Counted from the first letter of the stretch, positions 8,020-16,267 are shown. The stretch: 55,058 nucleotides of DNA from an uncultured Bacilli bacterium (GCA_934101495.1 CAKORG010000006.1:1-55058), one strand, 5' to 3'. The notes: generated from the sequence alone by a model not told the origin. Program-made: numbers and translations.

Positions 8020-9297
8020 ATGCTAAAAATGGTTGAAACTTTTAGTGGTATTGGTGCTCAGGCTAAAGCTTTGTCAAATATACATGATAATTATGGATAT
8101 GATTTTGATATATTAAGAACAGCTGATTGGGATATTAATGCGATAATAGCATATGATTTAATTCATAATAAAAATCAAAAAAAATCAAAATATGATAAAA
8201 TGAATAAGGAAGAATTACTTGAAAATCTATTTGCAAAATCTTTAAACTTAAGTACTAATGGAAAAAGTCCAGCTACAAAAGAAGCTATAGAAAGATTAAA
8301 TATTAATGTTTTAAGAAAACTATGTTATGCAATTGATAATAGTAAAAATTTAATAAGCGTTACTGATATTCATGGTGATGATTTACCAGATGATATGAAT
8401 ATATTAACATATTCTTTTCCTTGTCAAGATTTATCTATTGCTAGAGCTTGGCATGGTGCATCTGGTGGAATAGATAGAAATGCAAATAATAGATCTAGTA
8501 TGCTATGGCAAATAGAAAGAATTTTGAAAGAAAGAAAAGCAAAACATTTAAAAATGCCAAGATTTTTGCTTATGGAAAATGTCAGGAATATACAATCAAA
8601 GGAGCACGAGGCAAATTTTAAAGCATGGCAAGATTCTTTAAAAGAATTGGGATATTATAATCACGTTTATCGATTAAATTCAAAGGACTTTGGAATTCCG
8701 CAAAATAGAGTTAGAGTATATATGATTAGTTACTTAATAGATGATGATAAAAAACTTGAGAACGAAATAGAAAAATACATTGATAATCATAATTTGGAAA
8801 ATAATAATTATGTGCAAACATTAGGAATTAAACATAAAACTGTAAAAGATTTATTACGTACAGACTATTCAAAACCAACTTATAAATACGAGGCTGATGT
8901 TAATCAAATTCATAATACTAAATCAAGAAAACAAATATGCAATGATAACCCCACTTTATTTGATAATAATAAATATATAGATTTAGTTCCAACAATAACA
9001 ACTAAACAAGATAGAAATCCAAATTCTGGAGTAATAAAATATGATAACCATGTAAAAGGAAAATGTGATTTTAGATATTTAACCCCTAGAGAATGTTTTT
9101 TACTCATGGGATTCGAAGAAAAGGATTTTCAAGTTTTGCTTGACAATAATTTTGAAAGCAATAAAAGAGGACTGTTCTTTTCAGATGCTAAATTAATAAA
9201 AATGGCAGGAAATAGTATTGTTGTTCCTGTATTGGAAGAAATATTTAAGCAAATCAATTATATTAATGATAATATTTATCCAAAAGATATTGATTGA
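8020..9297 (+). CDS. DNA (cytosine-5-)-methyltransferase
   Basis: A 425-aa C5 methyltransferase transferring methyl from S-adenosylmethionine to cytosine. Ordered motifs: I ETFSGIGAQ (about 6-14, SAM binding), IV FPCQDLS (catalytic Cys about 134), VI MENVRN (about 185-190), VIII PQNRVRVYMI (about 227), then a variable target-recognition region, and IX/X RECFLLMGF and MAGNSIVVPVLE near the C terminus. All catalytic motifs are intact. It ends the defence operon and would protect host DNA from the Z1/nuclease module. It has a strong AAGGAGG site and a separate promoter, consistent with methylase-first expression on entering a new cell. Target sequence cannot be read from the protein; CCWGG is only a hint from the promoter repeats. 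Confidence 0.92.
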   Translation: MLKMVETFSGIGAQAKALSNIHDNYGYDFDILRTADWDINAIIAYDLIHNKNQKKSKYDKMNKEELLENLFAKSLNLSTNGKSPATKEAIERLNINVLRKLCYAIDNSKNLISVTDIHGDDLPDDMNILTYSFPCQDLSIARAWHGASGGIDRNANNRSSMLWQIERILKERKAKHLKMPRFLLMENVRNIQSKEHEANFKAWQDSLKELGYYNHVYRLNSKDFGIPQNRVRVYMISYLIDDDKKLENEIEKYIDNHNLENNNYVQTLGIKHKTVKDLLRTDYSKPTYKYEADVNQIHNTKSRKQICNDNPTLFDNNKYIDLVPTITTKQDRNPNSGVIKYDNHVKGKCDFRYLTPRECFLLMGFEEKDFQVLLDNNFESNKRGLFFSDAKLIKMAGNSIVVPVLEEIFKQINYINDNIYPKDID

Positions 9298-9366
9298 TAT
9301 TATTAGACTTATCAGGATTTCCGACAAGTTTAAAAAATTATTTCCTAAGAAATTTCCTAACAAAAA

Positions 9367-9397
9367 TTGTTTCAAAATATGAATTATGCGTTATAAT
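9367..9397 (+). promoter_or_regulatory. Promoter of right-edge leader RNA
   Basis: A perfect -10 TATAAT (9392-9397) is preceded by TTGTTT (9367-9372) at a long 19-bp spacing, so the -35 is uncertain. It feeds the leader transcript that ends at the terminator at 9517-9551. Confidence 0.4.
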
Positions 9398-9403
9398 ATA
9401 TTT

Positions 9404-9551
9404 AGTTAGTAATTATTACATCTTATTATTTCTTGCCTAGTGATCATCCAACTACCTCTACTTTGGCTCCATTGGGAAATCTGTTCTACTTTTTTAAAAT
9501 TTAGAACTTAATATATAAATATCAATCTCTAATGAAGTTGATATTTTTTTT
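9404..9551 (+). ncRNA. Putative leader or small RNA at right edge of island
   Basis: About 150 nt from a TATAAT promoter to an intrinsic terminator, with no ORF of note. The middle (about 9435-9490) is less AT-rich than its surroundings, suggesting structure. It lies upstream of a coupled uORF plus 90-codon gene, so it may be a transcription attenuator. The architecture (promoter, short RNA, terminator, shared motif) mirrors 1-181 at the other end, although the RNA bodies do not align clearly by eye. No Rfam class is recognised by inspection. Confidence 0.4.
9517..9551 (+). terminator. Intrinsic terminator/attenuator
   Basis: AAATATCAA (9517-9525) pairs perfectly with TTGATATTT (9538-9546) over a 12-nt loop and runs into a T tract (9544-9551). 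It lies 58 nt before the start of the 90-codon gene, so read-through would be needed to express that gene from the leader promoter. Confidence 0.7.
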
Positions 9552-9579
9552 GTTATTTAAGAAAGGATTTGATAATATG
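9551..9579 (+). repeat. Right copy of the post-terminator motif
   Basis: The sequence after the T-run, ATTTAAGAAAGG, two bases, TTGATAATAT, matches the left copy at 151-181 with about five differences. Here it supplies a ribosome-binding site (AAGAAAGG) for the ATG at 9577. The two copies bracket the 9.4-kb island in direct orientation. Confidence 0.5.
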
Positions 9580-9612
9580 TATCTAGTAAAAAAAAGGAAT
9601 AATTTAAAGTGA
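9577..9612 (+). CDS. 11-aa upstream ORF (possible leader peptide)
   Basis: ATG followed by ten codons and TGA, encoding MYLVKKRNNLK. It has a good AAGAAAGG ribosome-binding site. Its TGA overlaps the GTG start of the 90-codon gene in the four bases GTGA, and the AAGGA serving that GTG lies within the uORF. This arrangement suggests translational coupling. Too short to identify by similarity. Confidence 0.4.
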   Translation: MYLVKKRNNLK

Positions 9613-9881
9613 TAAACATTATTACTAAAGAATTACCTATTGATGATGAAATAAAGAAAAAAATTGAAATTATATGTAGTTTTTGTAATACCACTCCTAC
9701 TTTTATAAATGAAAGTATAAGAAAAATAGATAAAACATATTTACAATATTTAGAACCGCATAGAATAATCATCAAAGGTATAACATTTCAAATGTTTAAT
9801 TATTCAAATGAAATATATATTGGTAATTTAAAAATTAAGTTAGAAATGAGAGATTTAGAAACATTTATTAAATCGGTATAA
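9609..9881 (+). CDS. Hypothetical 90-aa protein
   Basis: An unrecognised small soluble protein starting at GTG (AAGGA about 10 nt upstream). The N-terminal half contains a Cys pair (CSFC, about residues 23-26); the rest is mixed helix and strand with EMRDLETFIK near the end. No signal peptide or membrane segment. Its start overlaps the stop of an 11-codon uORF, and the transcript passes an attenuator-like terminator, so expression looks conditional. It lies just outside the methyltransferase at the right edge of the defence island. It could be a cargo gene or the chromosomal gene next to the insertion site; nothing in the sequence decides. Confidence 0.55.
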   Translation: MINIITKELPIDDEIKKKIEIICSFCNTTPTFINESIRKIDKTYLQYLEPHRIIIKGITFQMFNYSNEIYIGNLKIKLEMRDLETFIKSV

Positions 9882-9947
9882 ATATATTAAAATATCAACT
9901 TTTCACTTATAATAGCCTTAAAATAGGAAAATAATAACAAATATGTC

Positions 9948-9975
9948 TTGACTTTAAATGAAAAAAATTTATAAT
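9948..9975 (+). promoter_or_regulatory. Promoter before an interrupted gene
   Basis: TTGACT (9948-9953) and TATAAT (9970-9975) with a 16-bp spacer. It leads, via a GGGGAT ribosome-binding site, into the ATG at 10018. Confidence 0.5.
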
Positions 9976-10017
9976 AAATGACAATTAATTTGTTTTGTGT
10001 ATTGGGGATTGATATAT

Positions 10018-10092
10018 ATGAAACAAATAAAATTTAAGTATAATATAGATAAGATTATTATAAGAGGTTGTAAATGTCAATATTTTTTGTAG
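10018..10092 (+). pseudogene. Interrupted 5' end of an unidentified gene
   Basis: A well-formed promoter and ribosome-binding site drive an ATG frame that runs only 24 codons (start MKQIKFKYNIDKIIIRG) before TAG. The frame enters decayed insertion-sequence DNA. I read this as a gene whose body was replaced or cut off by an IS insertion. The original product cannot be named from 17-20 residues. Confidence 0.35.
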
Positions 10093-10764
10093 GTTTATGA
10101 CAAAAATTTTTGTAGGTTAATAAATTACTCGCTAATTGTTTTCGTGACTTTCTTATGATAGAAAATTCTTCTATTTCCATTTTTGGTATGCGATAACCCT
10201 CTTTAGTATATTTTTCTTTTTCTAATTGTACATTGCTATTTTCCCTTTTTTATACATTTTTATATTAACATTTACATTCTGCTATATATTTTAAACTTAA
10301 GTTATATTGTTTTAAATCTATTAAGACCTTCTGTTCAACTTTATTTGATATACTTTTATTTTCTCTTTGAATTGTTACTGGCTATGTAAATTTATATTTA
10401 CAATCATGACATATAAATCTCCTTTTAATAAATACAACATATGTCAAAAATTCAAATGCTTTTACATATTTTAATACTATTGGCTTTAACTTATCATGGA
10501 TACTTTTTGTGTATTTACCACATTTAGGACACTTATATTTCTTAACTATAGTCTCTACATATATATACTTTGCTACTACCTTACTACTTTTTTCTCTTCT
10601 ACCTTAATAACTTTATAACCTTCATCTAACCCCATAATTTTTCTTAGTTCATTCACTAAAAATTCACCTCTTTCTACACCTATTATCCCATATAAAAAGA
10701 GACGATTAAATACCATTATCATCTCCCCACCAGATTTCGAAGCTTTTTTATTAAAACTCCCCAC
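10080..10764 (-). pseudogene. Decayed ISL3-family transposase remnant
   Basis: Read on the minus strand with frameshifts, the remnant begins near 10764 with a frame containing FLYGIIGVERGEFLVNELRK, breaks at two tandem TAG codons near 10575, and continues in another frame with VKKYKCPKCGKYTKSIHD and KRRFICHDCKYKF. The CPxCG...CxxC zinc-binding layout is typical of ISL3-type transposases. After that come an in-frame TAG (near 10380) and further broken segments such as NLSLKYIAEC. No DDE domain remains readable, so the element is dead. Near its far end, TTTTTGTAGGTT occurs twice about 22 bp apart (10082-10120), possibly an IS terminus. Confidence 0.65.
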
Positions 10765-10810
10765 TGAATTTCGAAGCTATCTTAAGAAAACTCCCAACCA
10801 GATTTCGAAG
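10723..10810. repeat. Three 20-bp direct repeats at an exact 34-bp period
   Basis: Units begin at 10723, 10757 and 10791. Each resembles CTCCCCACCAGATTTCGAAG, with one to four changes between copies; the last eight bases TTTCGAAG are invariant and contain the palindrome TTCGAA. The two 14-bp spacers are AT-rich and end in AAAA. The array abuts the upstream end of the dead transposase gene. It may be the IS promoter or transposase-binding region, or iterons of a host factor. Confidence 0.6.
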
Positions 10811-10890
10811 AACCATAAATTGTAATTTATGTATCTTTTTCTTTATTATTATCAGTATTAAAATTGTAATTTATTTAATAATAAAATTAT

Positions 10891-11052
10891 TTATAAAAAT
10901 CTTAATACATGATATTGATAATCTAAATAACAAGCAGAGATACCTTTTCCATTGTATGCAGTTTTACCAGAAGTTGATTTAGTTTTTACTTTTTTTACAT
11001 CATCACCATACTTACTAGTTTTATATACATGAATAACCCTATAATCAACAAA
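10891..11052 (-). pseudogene. C-terminal fragment of an unknown protein
   Basis: A 53-codon open frame on the minus strand without a usable start codon reads FVDYRVIHVYKTSKYGDD, later TSGKTAYNGKGISACYLD, and ends LRFL. Composition and codon use look protein-like. No family is recognised. It sits between the IS remnant and the ABC permease and is best taken as a leftover gene end. Confidence 0.3.
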
Positions 11053-11054
11053 TA

Positions 11055-13490
11055 CTATTCAACATTCTTTAAAGATTCAACCATATCAATATTCTTTAAA
11101 TTAAAATGGGTCACAACAATAACAATAACAGTAAAAATAATAGTAATTAAAGCTGAAAAAACATAACTTAAAAGAAACACTTCTCTACCAAACATTAAAT
11201 AATCAGGTTCACAAGTAGAAATAATATAATGACATAAATAAGAGCCAGATGAAAGACCAATTAATATGCCAAGTATTGTCAATATAATAGTTTCTCTATT
11301 TATATATTTATCAACTTCTCTAACATAAAAACCTAATACTTTAAGTGTAGCTATTTCCCTTTTTCTTTCACTAATATTTATATTAGACAAATTATATAAA
11401 ACCACAAAAGCTAACATTGCTGCTGCAATAATTAAAATAGCCACTATAGAATCAATAGATGATAACATATCATTAAAAACATCTTTCACATCACTATTAT
11501 TAATAATAGAAACAGCATCCTTACTAGCAATATACTGCATGTCAAAATCATTACTATCATCTGAAGTACACTCATTTAAATCTATTAGAAAAGAATTTAC
11601 TTTATAATTACCAAACAAACTATTATAAGTATTCTTATTTACATACATATACTGATTAATATAATTTTTAACAATATAAGATACTTTTATAGTATAACTA
11701 TTATTTTCATTATCAAGTAAAGTAATATTATCTCCGATAGATACATTTAAAAGTTTCGCAGTTTTTTCACTAATTGCACAACTATCTTCTAATATATAAT
11801 CATAAATTTTATCTTCTTTTTTATAATCAATTAAAGAAATAACCTCATTAAACTTATTAAAATCATTTGGTACTATCAAAGATACATCTTGTTTTATATC
11901 ACCATTTAAAACACTAATACTTTGATAATTAACATCTACTGCTTTATTAACAATTTCTTCATTATTAATTTTATTAAGTAACTTTTCATAATCACCATTT
12001 TCATTAATAATCATCATTTTATCATACTTAAATATTTTACTATATTGATAATCATTTATATTTTTAATAGAATCTTTTAAACCAAAACCTGCCAAAATAA
12101 GTGCTGTACATCCAGCAATTCCAAAAATAGTTGTTAAAACTCTAGATTTATATCTAAAAATATTTCTAATAGTTATTTTATCAGAAAATTTAAGTCTTTT
12201 CCAAATAAATGATATTTTTTCAAGTAATATTTTTCTACCAGATTTAGGTACTTTAGGTCTCATTAAATTTGCAGGAACATCTTTTAAATTATAAATACAT
12301 ATAAAACATGCTGTACCACAAATACATAATATACATATCCAAAAACCAATCATATTATATGCACTATTAATTGAATATATAAATATCGGTATATTAAATA
12401 ATTTTTTATAAATATTCCAAATAACATAAGGAATTAAATAAGAACCAATAAAAACACCTAAAATACCCCCAATAACAGTTGCTAAAAGTGAATAAATAAC
12501 ATATTTTAAAGTAATATAAAAATTATTATAACCTAAAGACTTTAATGTACCATTTTCAGTTCTATCTTCTTCAATCATCCTCATCATTGAAATAAGACTA
12601 ACTAAAACGGCAATTACAAAAAATATTAAAGGAAAAACATTTCCTAAATTCTTTATATTATCACTTGCATTAATTAATTCTTTATATGAATTATTATCTA
12701 ACCTATCATAAAGATACCAATGTGGTTTAACAAGTTCATTTTCATTTATACTTATGCCATATAACTCATTATATTTTTCATCTTCTCTTTCTTTTTTTAT
12801 AACATCAATCTTATTAATAGCATCATCAATAACATTTTTATATTCTTTACTATTAGTTAGCATATTTTTAGTATTATTTAAAGTTATATAAATAGCACTA
12901 TAATAATCACTTTTTAATACATCTTCCAAAGTATAAGCATAATAATTAACTTTACCACTACCTAAATTAGTACTAGGTTTTTCAGAAGAAAAATACAAAG
13001 GACTTATAACAGTTCCTACAATTTTTTTATTACTACCCAAAATATTAATAGAATCTCCAATACTTAAATTATTATCTAAAAGCATCTTTTTTTCAACAAC
13101 AATTTCATTATTACCATTAGGTAAACTACCATTTTCTAAATAAACTTTATTAATACTATTATTTAACCCCATTACTTTAACAACATATTGTTCATTATTT
13201 AACTCTAAATAAGTATCTGTTTCATATGAACCTATTACTTTATCAAATCCACCTATTTTAGATAAAATATTTATATCTTTATCATCAAGTCCAAGATTAG
13301 AAACAACTTTTATATCATAAACATTATTATCATCATAAAATTTATCTAAAGTTTTAAGCATATCTGGACTACAAGCTTCAATCCCTGCATAAAAACCAAT
13401 TCCAAGAAGGGCCATAGATAATAAAGATAAAAACCTTTTATAATTTTGCTTTATCTTCATAAATATATGTTTAAATAACATAGTTTTCAT
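11055..13490 (-). CDS. ABC transporter permease, FtsX/MacB type
   Basis: A roughly 811-aa membrane protein with two FtsX-type permease units. Layout: N-terminal membrane segment, a large extracytoplasmic region, three membrane segments (about 280-400), a linker, a second short membrane segment near NIFRYKSRVLTTIFGIAG, another extracytoplasmic region, and three C-terminal segments (for example SIVAILIIAAAMLAFVVLY). The motif NISERKREIATLKVLGF is typical of FtsX domains. It would partner the ATPase encoded just upstream. I prefer the ATG at 13490, next to the ATPase stop; a TTG at 13502 is an in-frame alternative. Such exporters move lipids, peptides or antibiotics, or transmit force; the substrate is unknown. 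Confidence 0.85.
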   Translation of the reverse strand: MKTMLFKHIFMKIKQNYKRFLSLLSMALLGIGFYAGIEACSPDMLKTLDKFYDDNNVYDIKVVSNLGLDDKDINILSKIGGFDKVIGSYETDTYLELNNEQYVVKVMGLNNSINKVYLENGSLPNGNNEIVVEKKMLLDNNLSIGDSINILGSNKKIVGTVISPLYFSSEKPSTNLGSGKVNYYAYTLEDVLKSDYYSAIYITLNNTKNMLTNSKEYKNVIDDAINKIDVIKKEREDEKYNELYGISINENELVKPHWYLYDRLDNNSYKELINASDNIKNLGNVFPLIFFVIAVLVSLISMMRMIEEDRTENGTLKSLGYNNFYITLKYVIYSLLATVIGGILGVFIGSYLIPYVIWNIYKKLFNIPIFIYSINSAYNMIGFWICILCICGTACFICIYNLKDVPANLMRPKVPKSGRKILLEKISFIWKRLKFSDKITIRNIFRYKSRVLTTIFGIAGCTALILAGFGLKDSIKNINDYQYSKIFKYDKMMIINENGDYEKLLNKINNEEIVNKAVDVNYQSISVLNGDIKQDVSLIVPNDFNKFNEVISLIDYKKEDKIYDYILEDSCAISEKTAKLLNVSIGDNITLLDNENNSYTIKVSYIVKNYINQYMYVNKNTYNSLFGNYKVNSFLIDLNECTSDDSNDFDMQYIASKDAVSIINNSDVKDVFNDMLSSIDSIVAILIIAAAMLAFVVLYNLSNINISERKREIATLKVLGFYVREVDKYINRETIILTILGILIGLSSGSYLCHYIISTCEPDYLMFGREVFLLSYVFSALITIIFTVIVIVVTHFNLKNIDMVESLKNVE

Positions 13491-13491
13491 T

Positions 13492-14193
13492 TTACCACTC
13501 AATATCCTTTATATCCATAGGTTTTTCATTAATAATGATATCACTAACAGAACCATTTTTAAACTTTATAACTTTATCAGCCATTGGACTAATCGCAGAG
13601 TTATGTGTAATAATTACAACCGTCATATGTTCTAATCTACATGTATCTTGAAGCAATTTAAGTATTTGTTTACCAGTTTTATAATCTAAGGCCCCAGTAG
13701 GTTCATCACATAACAAAAGCTTAGGATTTTTACAAATAGCTCTAGCAATTGCAACCCTTTGTTGTTCTCCCCCACTAAGTTGAGCTGGAAAATTGTTCAT
13801 TCTATCTCCAAGTCCAACTTTATTTAATATTTCCTCTGGTTTTAAAGAATTTTTACAAAGCTGAGTGGCAAGTTCTACATTTTCAATAACAGTTAAATTT
13901 TGTATTAAATTATAAAATTGAAAAACAAAACCAATATCATTTCTGCGATACTTTATTAAATTCTTACCAGTTAATTTGTTAACACATTTACCATCAACAT
14001 AAACATTTCCACTTGTTAAAGTATCCATACCTCCCAAAATATTTAAACAAGTTGTTTTACCAGCCCCAGAAGGACCTAAAATACAAACAAGTTCTCCTTG
14101 TTCAATTTCAAAAGAAGTATTAGATAAAGCTTTTATTTCAACTTCACCCATTTTATATACTTTATTTACATTTTTAAACTCTATATAAGCCAT
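13492..14193 (-). CDS. ABC transporter ATP-binding protein (MacB/LolD type)
   Basis: A 233-aa nucleotide-binding subunit of normal length. Walker A GPSGAGKTT (about 40-48), Q-loop FVFQFYNL, signature LSGGEQQRVAIARA (about 139-152), Walker B LLLCDEPTGALD and an H-loop ITHN are all intact. It energises the FtsX-type permease encoded directly downstream with a minimal junction. The gene is third in an operon headed by an XRE regulator and a membrane protein. Cytoplasmic face of the membrane. Confidence 0.92.
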   Translation of the reverse strand: MAYIEFKNVNKVYKMGEVEIKALSNTSFEIEQGELVCILGPSGAGKTTCLNILGGMDTLTSGNVYVDGKCVNKLTGKNLIKYRRNDIGFVFQFYNLIQNLTVIENVELATQLCKNSLKPEEILNKVGLGDRMNNFPAQLSGGEQQRVAIARAICKNPKLLLCDEPTGALDYKTGKQILKLLQDTCRLEHMTVVIITHNSAISPMADKVIKFKNGSVSDIIINEKPMDIKDIEW

Positions 14194-14207
14194 AATAACC
14201 CTCCATT

Positions 14208-15050
14208 TTACTTATTTAACCTATTTTTAACAGATTCAGCCATTTTTCTTTTTCCTTTCGTAGGAACAAACTTTTTAACAACAGAACTTTTTCTATTATT
14301 CTTAAGTCCTATATAAGCAAAAATACTAAAACAAACAGCTCCGATAAAATTAACAAATAAATCCTTCATCGTATCATTTAAACCAATATCTAAATAACCA
14401 TCATTTACAGTATAAAGTAAATTACCATCAGTATCATATATTAAAGTTTTACCAATATTATCTAAAATAACAGGTTTATTTTCACCACTAGGATTCATTG
14501 TAACCGAAGATACACTTGTAATAATAGTATCTTTTTGCATATCAAACTTTAAAAATTTATCTCCCCCATATTCAAAAAACTCCCATAAAGTACCAATAGT
14601 CATTGAAAAACTAAAAGCAACTAAACACAGATAAAATGGGGATAAATTAATATCTTTACTATTTTTATTAAGTAAATCCACTAATGAAAAGCCAACCGCC
14701 GTGGCTAAAAAACCATTAATAGTGTGCAAACAAGTATCCCAATGAGGAATTATACCATAAAAATTATTTATTTCTCCAAGTATTTCTGAAGAAAAAATAA
14801 ACAAATAAATACTAATCTCTAAACCATCAGGTAATGTTATTTCATATTTATTTTGAATAAATAATGGAGCAAATAATAAGACAAGTGATAATAAACAGAG
14901 TAAAGCATTATTAAAATTTCCTCTTAGTATTTGTAAGATCATACATAATATAACTAAAAATCTTAATATTAAATATATAGCTAAAGAACTTCTTTTAGTT
15001 TCTTTATAAGCCATTTTTATTAATTTTTGTACATTTAATCTTTTCTTCAT
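14208..15050 (-). CDS. Multi-pass membrane protein, YjdF/DUF2238-like
   Basis: A 280-aa integral membrane protein with about six hydrophobic segments and the pattern PHWDTCLHTINGFLATAVGFS followed by FSMTIGTLWEFFEYGGD. Conserved His/Asp/Glu in the membrane resemble DUF2238 (YjdF) proteins. The C terminus is basic and probably cytoplasmic. It sits between the XRE regulator and the ABC genes with 14-15 bp gaps, so it is likely co-transcribed and may act with the ABC exporter in an envelope-stress response. The molecular role is unknown. Confidence 0.6.
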   Translation of the reverse strand: MKKRLNVQKLIKMAYKETKRSSLAIYLILRFLVILCMILQILRGNFNNALLCLLSLVLLFAPLFIQNKYEITLPDGLEISIYLFIFSSEILGEINNFYGIIPHWDTCLHTINGFLATAVGFSLVDLLNKNSKDINLSPFYLCLVAFSFSMTIGTLWEFFEYGGDKFLKFDMQKDTIITSVSSVTMNPSGENKPVILDNIGKTLIYDTDGNLLYTVNDGYLDIGLNDTMKDLFVNFIGAVCFSIFAYIGLKNNRKSSVVKKFVPTKGKRKMAESVKNRLNK

Positions 15051-15065
15051 AATAATACTTTCCTT

Positions 15066-15758
15066 TTATTTAGCACATATACTTTGTGTTTCAAGTGGTA
15101 CTTTATAAGTAGTTATATTTTTACTACTATCAGTTGCATTTATTAACAAATATAAATTATTATGTTCATCACAAGTTTTTTTATAATTATTAACTGTAAA
15201 AGTAACATTTTCTAAAAACTTTTCTAATTTAATTTTCTTACCGTCACTATATTCATAAGAACTAATCCTTTTTTCTATATCCTCATGTGACTCATATAAC
15301 GTACATTCTATTTTTTCATATTCTTTAGTATCATCTCCGCCACAATACTTAATATTGGTAATATAAATAGCACTTTTCTTATCATTATAAGCAATACTAC
15401 CAGAAATATTAAATGCATCACAAGTACTAGATATTGTTTTAAAACTAAAATCATCATCAATTTTATTTACAAATAAAATTATTAAAAATAACACCACAAA
15501 TAAACATATAACACCTATAATTATGTATTTCTTATTATTTTTTTTATTTTTTATTTCTCCATCAAACAATTCTTCTAAACTTACATTAAAATCTTTACTC
15601 ATTTCTTTAAGTAAACCTAAATCAGGCATATTCTTACCATTTTCCCATTTACTAACAGCTTGATAAGTAACATTATATTTATCAGCAAGTTCCCTCTGAG
15701 TTAAATTATTTTTCTTTCTTAAATCTTTAATAAACTTACCAATTTTTTCTTGGTTCAT
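15066..15758 (-). CDS. XRE-family regulator with membrane-anchored sensor domain
   Basis: A 230-aa protein. Residues about 1-65 form an XRE helix-turn-helix (NLTQRELADKYNVTYQAVSKWENG), followed by KKNNKKYIIIGVICLFVVLFLIILFV-type hydrophobic anchor (about 72-97) and a roughly 130-aa exposed domain with two or three Cys. A cytoplasmic DNA-binding domain tied to an external domain suggests one-component sensing across the membrane. It heads the operon with the YjdF-like protein and ABC exporter and probably controls it. A palindrome upstream (15820-15837) is a candidate operator. Confidence 0.75.
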   Translation of the reverse strand: MNQEKIGKFIKDLRKKNNLTQRELADKYNVTYQAVSKWENGKNMPDLGLLKEMSKDFNVSLEELFDGEIKNKKNNKKYIIIGVICLFVVLFLIILFVNKIDDDFSFKTISSTCDAFNISGSIAYNDKKSAIYITNIKYCGGDDTKEYEKIECTLYESHEDIEKRISSYEYSDGKKIKLEKFLENVTFTVNNYKKTCDEHNNLYLLINATDSSKNITTYKVPLETQSICAK

Positions 15759-15819
15759 TTTAACACGTCACTTTCTATAATTCATTTCCAAACAAGTCAG
15801 ATATCTTATTATTTAAAAT

Positions 15820-15837
15820 AATTGAACTAACTCAATT
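15820..15837. promoter_or_regulatory. Palindrome upstream of XRE regulator (candidate operator)
   Basis: AATTGA and TCAATT form perfect 6-bp arms around 6 bp, about 60 bp upstream of the regulator start. The position fits autoregulation by the XRE protein. No other copy was noticed nearby. Chance occurrence is possible in AT-rich DNA. Confidence 0.35.
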
Positions 15838-15984
15838 AACAAACGTAACTATAACTTTAGTTTTATAGTATCCATCACTTTAAAAAGTATTAAAATATAC
15901 TTTATAAGAATGAAATTTTACGTCAGCCGTCAATTTATTATAACATTACTCAGTAAACCCACTCAAGCAATTTCACAAAATTTT

Positions 15985-16014
15985 TAAAAAAATATTAAGA
16001 TTTTTTATTCTTAA
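15985..16014 (-). terminator. Terminator after SDR-DUF1653 operon
   Basis: On the minus strand TTAAGA pairs with TCTTAA over an A-rich loop and is followed by a T tract, right after the stop of the DUF1653 gene. The 15.84-15.98 kb stretch beside it holds nothing else I can assign. Confidence 0.55.
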
Positions 16015-16018
16015 CATC

Positions 16019-16264
16019 CTATTTTTTAACACTTTTAATATCTTGCACTTCAAATCTATATTTTTGTTTTATATCTGGATACTTTACATGGTCAACTTCA
16101 CTTAAAAACATATCATAATCTCTTACATATAAAGTATTTTCACCATATAAAGCTCTATATACAACCATTTTTTTATCAGTTTCACTATTTATCGCAATAT
16201 CTAAAACTAAATATAAATCACCTTTAAAATGTTTATAAACTCTATTTAATTCTAGTTTTCTCAT
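16019..16264 (-). CDS. DUF1653 domain protein
   Basis: An 81-aa protein with the DUF1653 pattern: VYKHFKGDLYLVLDIAINSET, then MVVYRALYGENTLYVRDYDMF. The domain is small and of unknown function, sometimes fused to or next to enzymes. The gene lies 3 bp after the SDR gene and is probably co-transcribed with it. No membrane segment. Confidence 0.75.
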   Translation of the reverse strand: MRKLELNRVYKHFKGDLYLVLDIAINSETDKKMVVYRALYGENTLYVRDYDMFLSEVDHVKYPDIKQKYRFEVQDIKSVKK

Positions 16265-16267
16265 AAA

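Noticed and set aside
749..9297. BREX, DISARM or type I restriction system
   Set aside because: No PglZ, BrxC, DrmA, HsdR/S/M-type proteins; the Z1, AIPR and DUF4420 signatures define a different class.
1..9900. Retron or diversity-generating element suggested by the short RNAs
   Set aside because: No reverse transcriptase is encoded anywhere in the window.
10723..10810. Possible mini CRISPR array (regular repeats)
   Set aside because: Only three units, 14-bp low-complexity AT-rich spacers and no cas genes; the repeats diverge from each other.
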